From the NCBI RefSeq assembly GCF_014204945.1, contig NZ_JACHMN010000002.1, forward strand, positions 558,001 to 622,000: a stretch of DNA of 64,000 nt, read 5' to 3'. The notes beneath the pieces were generated by a model that had not been told where the DNA came from, did no database searches, and worked only from the letters and a program-made list of their open reading frames with translations. Source of the stretch: Allocatelliglobosispora scoriae. GTDB lineage: Bacteria > Actinomycetota > Actinomycetes > Mycobacteriales > Micromonosporaceae. Positions 58,646 to 64,000 of this stretch are shown in pieces. A program made the position numbers and the translations under genes. Within the stretch, counting starts at the first letter, position 1. The number at the start of each line of letters is the position of its first letter.

Positions 58646-60165
58646 GCGGGCTCCTTCAGTGACGCCGCGACCGGGGCATGGATGAGGCGGATGATGCGCT
58701 GGCTCATCGCGGCGTAGTCGCGGTCGTTGGGCAGCTCGCCGAGGATCGTCCGATCGCCCATGACGGCGACCCGGTCGGCGAGCGTGATCACCTCCGGCAG
58801 GTCCGACGAGATGAGCAGGATCGCCCGGCCCTCGCTCGCCAGTCGGGCGATGAGCTCGTGGAACGCCGCCTTGGTCCGCACGTCGATGCCGACGGTCGGC
58901 TCGTCGACGATGAGGATGTCGCACTCGGCGGCGAGCCACTTGGCGAGGCTGACCTTCTGCTGGTTGCCACCCGACAGCTGCCCGGCGAGCTGCTGCGGCG
59001 AGGCGGCCCGGATGCCGAGCAGCTCGGTGTAGTCCGCGACGACCTTACGCTCGGCCTGGTCGGGGATGAGCCCGGCCTTGGCCAGGCGCCGCCACACGGT
59101 CACGGCGACGTTGCGGGTGATGGGCTGCTCCAGGAAGAGCCCTTCCTCCTTGCGGTTCTCCGAGACGTAGCCGATGCGGTGGCTGCGCAGCGCCTCGCCG
59201 ACGTCGCGGATGCGTACGGGCTTCCCGTGCACGGCGACCTGCCCTGCGATGATCTCGTCGAGGCCCAACACGGCTCGGGCGAGCTCGGTGCGACCCGCCC
59301 CGACCAGCCCGTAGAGGCCCAGGATCTCCCCCGGCGCGACGGCGAGCGACACGTCGCGGTGGCCGTGGCGCGTGCTGACGCCGCTCAGGCTCAGCGCCGG
59401 CGTCTCGCGGCCGCCGGCGACGCGATCCGCGAGCGCCACCGACCGATATTCGCGCCCCACCATGAGGTCCACGATCTGATCCCGGGTGTACGCCGAGAGC
59501 GCCTCCGCCTCGGCCACGCTGTGTCCGTCGCGAAGGACCGTGACGGTGTCCGCGACCGCGAACACCTCCTCCAGCTTGTGGCTGACGAGTACCACGGCGT
59601 GCCCGGTGGCGGTGAGCTTGCGGACGATGGCGTAGAGCCGGTCCGCCTCGTCCCCGGTCAGCGACGCGGTCGGTTCGTCGAGCAGCAGCACCCGGCTGTC
59701 GACCGAGAGCGCCTTGGCGATCTCGACGAGCTGCGCCTGCGCCACGGAGAGCCCGGCGACCTTGGCGTCGGGGTCGAGCTGGAGGTCGAGCAGGTCGAGG
59801 CAGCGCTGCGCCTCGGCGCGCATCCGGCGCCGGTCGACGAGGCCGAAGCGCCGGGGCAGGTGCTGCAGCGCGATGTTCTCCGCGATGCTGAACTCGGGGA
59901 CCAGGTTGCGCTCCTGGTGCACCACCCCGATTCCGGCCCGTAGCGCCTCGATGGGGCTGCCGAGCTGCACGGGCGCGCCGTCGAGCAGGATCCGCCCCGC
60001 CTCTGGTTTGTAGACGCCGGTGAGCAGCTTGACGAGGGTGCTCTTGCCGGCGCCGTTCTCGCCGAGCAGAGCGTGGACGCTGCCCGCCCGGACGGCGAGG
60101 GTGGCCCCGTCGAGTGCCCGGACGCCGGGGAAGGTCTTGGTGAGTTTCTCGGCGAGCAGCATCAT
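58642..60165 (-). CDS. Sugar ABC transporter ATPase (RbsA/MglA type)
   Basis: A 507-residue double ATPase. The first half has a full Walker A (GENGAGKST), a signature-like [10 protein letters not shown] and Walker B (VLLLDEPTA). The second half has [11 protein letters not shown] (degenerate Walker A), [15 protein letters not shown] and [12 protein letters not shown]. This is the layout of CUT2 sugar importers. ATG at 60165 follows GGGGAGG and overlaps the upstream permease stop. It powers the two permeases encoded just upstream. Confidence 0.95.
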   Translation of the reverse strand: MMLLAEKLTKTFPGVRALDGATLAVRAGSVHALLGENGAGKSTLVKLLTGVYKPEAGRILLDGAPVQLGSPIEALRAGIGVVHQERNLVPEFSIAENIALQHLPRRFGLVDRRRMRAEAQRCLDLLDLQLDPDAKVAGLSVAQAQLVEIAKALSVDSRVLLLDEPTASLTGDEADRLYAIVRKLTATGHAVVLVSHKLEEVFAVADTVTVLRDGHSVAEAEALSAYTRDQIVDLMVGREYRSVALADRVAGGRETPALSLSGVSTRHGHRDVSLAVAPGEILGLYGLVGAGRTELARAVLGLDEIIAGQVAVHGKPVRIRDVGEALRSHRIGYVSENRKEEGLFLEQPITRNVAVTVWRRLAKAGLIPDQAERKVVADYTELLGIRAASPQQLAGQLSGGNQQKVSLAKWLAAECDILIVDEPTVGIDVRTKAAFHELIARLASEGRAILLISSDLPEVITLADRVAVMGDRTILGELPNDRDYAAMSQRIIRLIHAPVAASLKEPA

Positions 60166-61166
60166 GAGGTCCTCCCCGGGGCAGTGCGGCGGGTGATCTT
60201 GCCGCGCAGCGCTCCCGCAAGCACCACGCCGAGCACGACCGCGCCGACGATGAGGTCGACCCAGCGCCGGTTGATGCCGAACTGGGCCTGGGTGACGTCG
60301 ACGAGCCGGATGATGAAGGCGGCGAGGCAGGTGCCCAGGACGCTCACCACTCCCCCGGCGAGCGCGACGCCGCCGATGATGGGCGCGGCGAAGCTGGGCA
60401 GCAGCAGGTCGTCGCCGATGGTGGCGTTGACGGAGCCGGACTGGGCGAGGGTGAGGACGGCGGCGACCCCGGCGAGCAGCCCCGACAGGGCGTGCGCGAT
60501 GAGGATCGACCGGGGGTTGGAGACACCGGACAGGCGGGCCGCGAACGGGCTGCCGCCGCTGGCGAGCAGGTGCCGCCCGGCCACGGTGCGGGCGAAGAAG
60601 AGCCAGACCAGCACGGCGACGACGGCGGCGGCGAGGAAGACGAGCGGCAGGCCCAGCAGCGATTTCTGCCCGAACCACTGCAGGCCCGGCGAGTAGTCCT
60701 GGTAGGTGCCGGGCCCGTGCACGCCGTACCGGAGGCCCTCGATGATCGTCATGGTCGCGAGCGTGACGATGAAGGCGTTGATCCGGGTGAAGACGACGAG
60801 CAGCCCGTTGCCGAGCCCGACGAGGGCGCCGAGCGCGATCGCGGCGAGGACCGCGACCGGCGTGGGCAGCCCGACTTCGATCATCAGCCAGGCGCCGATC
60901 ATCGCGCAGTAGCCGGTCAGCACGCCGACCGAGAGGTTCATCTGCCCGATAGCGAGCACCACCATCTGCGCCAGCCCGATGACCATCGGTACGGCGAGGA
61001 AGCGGAAGAACGCTCCGAGCGTGTCGGCGGTGAGCATGTTGCCCTGGGTGGCGATGGAGAGCGCGACGAACCCGATGACGGCGAGCGCGACGAGGGTGAA
61101 CTCGGCGGTCCGCACGGTGCGACGGCTGCGTGTGGCGACGGAGGGGGTGGCGGTGGTGGCGGTCAT
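60162..61166 (-). CDS. Sugar ABC transporter permease (RbsC type)
   Basis: A 334-residue membrane protein with about eight to ten helices and the RbsC family motifs (LAIGQMNLSVG, TRINAFIVTLATMTIIEGL, GGVALAGGVVSVLGT). ATG at 61166 overlaps the stop of the other permease, and its own stop overlaps the ATPase start. Confidence 0.94.
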   Translation of the reverse strand: MTATTATPSVATRSRRTVRTAEFTLVALAVIGFVALSIATQGNMLTADTLGAFFRFLAVPMVIGLAQMVVLAIGQMNLSVGVLTGYCAMIGAWLMIEVGLPTPVAVLAAIALGALVGLGNGLLVVFTRINAFIVTLATMTIIEGLRYGVHGPGTYQDYSPGLQWFGQKSLLGLPLVFLAAAVVAVLVWLFFARTVAGRHLLASGGSPFAARLSGVSNPRSILIAHALSGLLAGVAAVLTLAQSGSVNATIGDDLLLPSFAAPIIGGVALAGGVVSVLGTCLAAFIIRLVDVTQAQFGINRRWVDLIVGAVVLGVVLAGALRGKITRRTAPGRTS

Positions 61167-62194
61167 GCTAGGACACCCCGCTTCTCGGCGACGGTGTGGC
61201 GCAGCCGGTCGAGCGAGAGCGCGACGAGCAGCACGAGTCCGATGTAGAGCTTGAGCTCGTCGACCTGGAACTGCAGCAGGTTGAGCCCCTTGTAGATGAC
61301 CTGGGCGATCGCCGTGCCGAGCACGGTGCCCAGGACGCTGACGGCGCCGCCGGCGAGCAGCGTGCCGCCGAGCACCGGTGCGAGGAACGACGGCAGCAGG
61401 AAGCCGTCGCCGATGCTGGCGGAGAAGGCGCCGTTGTTGGCGGAGAGCAGGAACCCGGCCAGCCCGGCGAGCAGCCCGGACAGGGCGTGGGCCTGCACGA
61501 TGCGGGACCGCACGGGGATGCCGGAGAGCTCCGCGGCCTTGAGGTTGGCGCCGGTCATCAGCACCTCCCGGCCCAGCCGCGACCAGCGGAAGATGAGGCC
61601 GACGACGAGGACGGCGATGAGCGCGAAGGGTACGACGAGCGGCACGTGCGGACCGCAGACGTCGCCCATGCAGTAGTCGGCGAGGGTGTCGGTGCGCAGC
61701 GCCCGCATCCCGTCGGGCTGCCCGGCGAAGGCGACCGCGTCGGTGAAGGTGGCGTAGAGCAGCGAGACCAGGCCGATCAGGGCGAAGTCCAGCGCGAGGG
61801 TGACGACGAAGGAGTTGACGCCGGTGCTGGCGATGATGAGGCCCGCGAGCGCCCCGAGCAGGGCGCCGACCGCCAGCCCCACCCCGAGGGTGACGAGCAG
61901 CGGCGCGTCGAGCCGGTCGTGCACGAGCCCGGCGGCGAAGACGCTCATCGCGGCCATCCGGCCGACCGCCATGTTCATGTGCCCCAGCGACAGCACGGAG
62001 AGCTGGGCGAGGCCGACGACGACGTAGACGCTCATGTCGGCCTGCATCGGGACCAGCGTGAGCTGGGTGTTGAGAAATGCCGGCCGCAGGCTGGTGAAGA
62101 GGGTCACCAGCACGATCAGCAGGACGACCAGCCCGATGCGGGGGTTGGCCCACAGCGGTAGTCGCCGCTGGCCGGTGTCGGTCTCTTCCTTCAC
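61163..62194 (-). CDS. Sugar ABC transporter permease (RbsC type), second subunit
   Basis: A 343-residue membrane protein with RbsC motifs (LSLGHMNMAVGRMAAMSVF, STGVNSFVVTLALDFAL, GGTLLAGGAVSVLGTVLGTA). Two different permeases in one operon imply a heterodimeric channel. GTG at 62194 with CGGAGCG upstream. Confidence 0.94.
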   Translation of the reverse strand: MKEETDTGQRRLPLWANPRIGLVVLLIVLVTLFTSLRPAFLNTQLTLVPMQADMSVYVVVGLAQLSVLSLGHMNMAVGRMAAMSVFAAGLVHDRLDAPLLVTLGVGLAVGALLGALAGLIIASTGVNSFVVTLALDFALIGLVSLLYATFTDAVAFAGQPDGMRALRTDTLADYCMGDVCGPHVPLVVPFALIAVLVVGLIFRWSRLGREVLMTGANLKAAELSGIPVRSRIVQAHALSGLLAGLAGFLLSANNGAFSASIGDGFLLPSFLAPVLGGTLLAGGAVSVLGTVLGTAIAQVIYKGLNLLQFQVDELKLYIGLVLLVALSLDRLRHTVAEKRGVLA

Positions 62195-62262
62195 TGCGCT
62201 CCGATCCGAGGGGTGGTGCGGAGCCGGGGCGGGCGGGCACCCGCCCCGGCCGTTTGCGGGTG

Positions 62263-63306
62263 CTACTTGCAGGAGAGGTACTTGCTGTCGAAGTCGGCCT
62301 TGAGGGAGTCCGTCTTCGCCTGGCGGTCGTTGTCGTAGGTGTCGGCGTTCGCCTTGGTCACGACGAACGAACCCGAGTCGATGATGACGCCGGGGGTCGT
62401 CATCGTGCAGCCCCCGGAGAGCTTCATCAGCGCGTACGCGCCGACGTAGCCCTGGCCGAGCGGGTTCTGCAGGACGGTGGCGGCGACCGAGCCGTCCTTG
62501 ACACCGGCGATGATCGTCGGGTCGTCGTCGATCGCGATGACCTTGATCGGCAGCTTCGTCAGCTTGACGCCCTCAGCTGCGGCGACCGCCGGGTTGTATG
62601 CGGTGGTGACGATGCCGTTGACCTGGGCACCCTTCGCGGCGAGCAGGTCGGCGACCGCCTTCTGCGCGCTCTGGAGGTCCTTGTCGATGTCGGTGATCGT
62701 GTCGAGCAGGACGACCTTGCCGCCGGTCTCGTCGACCGCCTTCTTCACGCCGGCGATGCGGCGCTGGGTGTTGGCGTCGACCTTGTTGCCGGTGAGGTGG
62801 ACCAGGTTGCCCTGGCCGCCCATGGCATCGACGGCCGCCTTCGCCGCCTTGTAGGCCGCCTGCTCCACGTCGGTGGAGAGGCAGAAGTCCGCGCTGTTGG
62901 TGTCGCCCGCCGGGCAGGAGGCGAGCGAACCGACATGGAAGCCCTGGCGCTTGAGGTTGTCGAACGTGGCGTTGATGTTCTCCGGGGCCACGCCGAAGAT
63001 GCCAAAGGCGTTGTAACCCTGGGCGGCGAGCGACGTGAGCACGTCGTTCTGCTTGGTCTGGTCCCAGCCGGCGGTCTCGTTGAAGGTGACGTCGCCCAGG
63101 CCGAAGGCGCCCTTGGCCTTGTCGCCGGCGCTCTTCCACGGCTGGAAGTAGGGGTGGGCTCCGCCGGGGACGAGAGCCACCTTGACCTTGTCGGCCGACA
63201 GGGTCTTGGCCGACGTGTCGTCGGCCTCCTTCTTGGTGCAGGCGGCGGCCATGGTGACCAGGGCGACCAGAACTACGGTGGAACCCAGCCGAACCATCGA
63301 TCTCAT
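62263..63306 (-). CDS. Sugar-binding lipoprotein of the ABC transporter
   Basis: A 347-residue protein with a lipoprotein signal (VVLVALVTMAAAC). The mature part is a periplasmic-binding-protein type I fold (KVKVALVPGGAHPYFQPWKS, NLVHLTGNKVDANTQRRIAG, VIAIDDDPTIIAGVKDG). ATG at 63306 after GAGAGG. First gene of the operon; the neighbours make L-fucose, L-fuconate or a related sugar acid the likely ligand. Confidence 0.93.
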   Translation of the reverse strand: MRSMVRLGSTVVLVALVTMAAACTKKEADDTSAKTLSADKVKVALVPGGAHPYFQPWKSAGDKAKGAFGLGDVTFNETAGWDQTKQNDVLTSLAAQGYNAFGIFGVAPENINATFDNLKRQGFHVGSLASCPAGDTNSADFCLSTDVEQAAYKAAKAAVDAMGGQGNLVHLTGNKVDANTQRRIAGVKKAVDETGGKVVLLDTITDIDKDLQSAQKAVADLLAAKGAQVNGIVTTAYNPAVAAAEGVKLTKLPIKVIAIDDDPTIIAGVKDGSVAATVLQNPLGQGYVGAYALMKLSGGCTMTTPGVIIDSGSFVVTKANADTYDNDRQAKTDSLKADFDSKYLSCK

Positions 63307-63344
63307 AGTGATGCCTCTCGGGACGGCTCCCTGAGGGAGGGAAG

Positions 63345-63358
63345 ATCCTATAGGATAT
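63345..63358. promoter_or_regulatory. GntR-type operator upstream of the transporter operon
   Basis: ATCCTATAGGATAT contains the perfect palindrome ATCCTATAGGAT, about 40 bases before the binding-protein start. A near-copy lies upstream of the GntR gene. Confidence 0.72.
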
Positions 63359-63497
63359 TTCATCGATGATTGCGTACCGAGAGATCTCCGTCAAGCCCCA
63401 AATTTCCAGGATGTAACGGCCAGGTAACGGCTGTCTCCCTTCACTGTGGAGACATCGAGGCGACAACCGTTCGCGACATCCAAGCGGTTGATGTCTG

Positions 63498-64000
63498 GTG
63501 TGGAGAATCGAGAGCGGGCCTTCGGACGCCGAATCGGCGGCGGACCTGGTGGCACTGCTCAATGAGATCCGGACCGGGGCGGGGCTGAGCTTTCGGGACG
63601 TCGCACGGCGAGCCCGGCAGGCCGGCTACCCGCTTCCGGCGACCACCGTCTGGGACATGCTCTCCAAGCCGTCGCTGCCGAGAGTGGAGGTCATGCGGGC
63701 GTTCCTCGCCGCCTGCGGAGCCACGCAGGCGCAGGCCGAGGAGTGGCTGGCGGCCCGGGCACGGCTGTCCAGGGCACCGCAGCCGGTCTCGGCGACACCG
63801 GTCCAGCCCCGGCAGCTGCCCTGGAACGTCGACGGGTTCGTGGGCCGCGCCGGCGAATGCGCCCAGCTGGACAGCCTGAGCGAGCAGCGCCGCCTGGTGG
63901 TGGTCACGGGCCCGCCGGGGGTCGGGAAGACGGCGCTGGCGCTGCACTGGGCGCACCGGGCCCAGGAACGGTATCCCGACGGCCAGCTCTACCTCGACCT
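63498..64000 (+). CDS. HTH/NB-ARC (AfsR-like) regulator, 5' part, runs off the right edge
   Basis: The visible 167 codons begin at a GTG (63498) and hold an N-terminal helix-turn-helix (LVALLNEIRTGAGLSFRDVA, then TTVWDMLSKPSLPRVEVMRA). A linker follows, then the start of an NB-ARC ATPase (DGFVGRAGECAQL and the Walker A loop TGPPGVGKTALA). Proteins of this layout usually end in TPR repeats and control secondary metabolism or development. It is divergent from the fuconate operon. The start codon is uncertain, as no ribosome site is obvious. Confidence 0.82.
   Translation, partial: MWRIESGPSDAESAADLVALLNEIRTGAGLSFRDVARRARQAGYPLPATTVWDMLSKPSLPRVEVMRAFLAACGATQAQAEEWLAARARLSRAPQPVSATPVQPRQLPWNVDGFVGRAGECAQLDSLSEQRRLVVVTGPPGVGKTALALHWAHRAQERYPDGQLYLD

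Overview
High-GC actinobacterial DNA. Codon use, Tat and lipoprotein signals, F420-type chemistry, IdeR-type iron boxes and an NB-ARC regulator fit a filamentous actinomycete, and the gene mix looks like Micromonosporaceae. I cannot name the genus from the sequence.

Layout. 1-1017: an RHS-repeat fragment joined out of frame to a truncated BMP-like lipoprotein gene. 1218-7667: LysR regulator, secreted streptogrisin-type serine protease with a PPC domain, a secreted protein made of five ~104-residue repeats, a three-gene unit (Tat-exported protein, 87-aa protein, Cys-rich protein) and an AhpD-like protein. 7822-35964: an iron-regulated siderophore-type locus. Three collinear NRPS genes (A-NMT-T-E; C-A-T-C-A-T-C-A-T-E; C-A-T-C-A-T-C-A-T-E; seven modules) and an MbtH gene run leftwards, each start overlapping the previous stop. 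A FecB-like siderophore-binding lipoprotein is divergent, and both promoters carry IdeR-like boxes. No thioesterase is present. One A domain has a 1-nt frameshift. The NRPS genes hold at least three kinds of in-frame palindromic insertions, concentrated in inter-domain linkers. 36027-47885: ordinary genes (lspA, kinase-like proteins, hydrolases, tautomerase-like, ComB-like, terpene synthase, EamA transporter, LLM oxidoreductase) with small duplications and palindromes.

47892-53446 is the best candidate for an undescribed system. A 29-codon peptide gene ending GGWPCDV is followed by a strong hairpin, then a PqqD-M50 membrane protease fusion, a TPR protein and a flavin reductase-like protein. 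Divergent to it lie a LuxR-type regulator and a translationally coupled 53-aa exported peptide ending in a similar WP...C motif. This looks like a RiPP (modified peptide) pathway without any of the usual modifying enzymes.

53450-63306: a sugar-binding-sensor/GGDEF/EAL protein, then an L-fuconate-type sugar operon (binding protein, two permeases, ATPase, dehydratase) with a GntR repressor. Near-identical palindromes lie upstream of the operon and of the repressor. 63498-64000: the start of an HTH/NB-ARC regulator that runs off the window.
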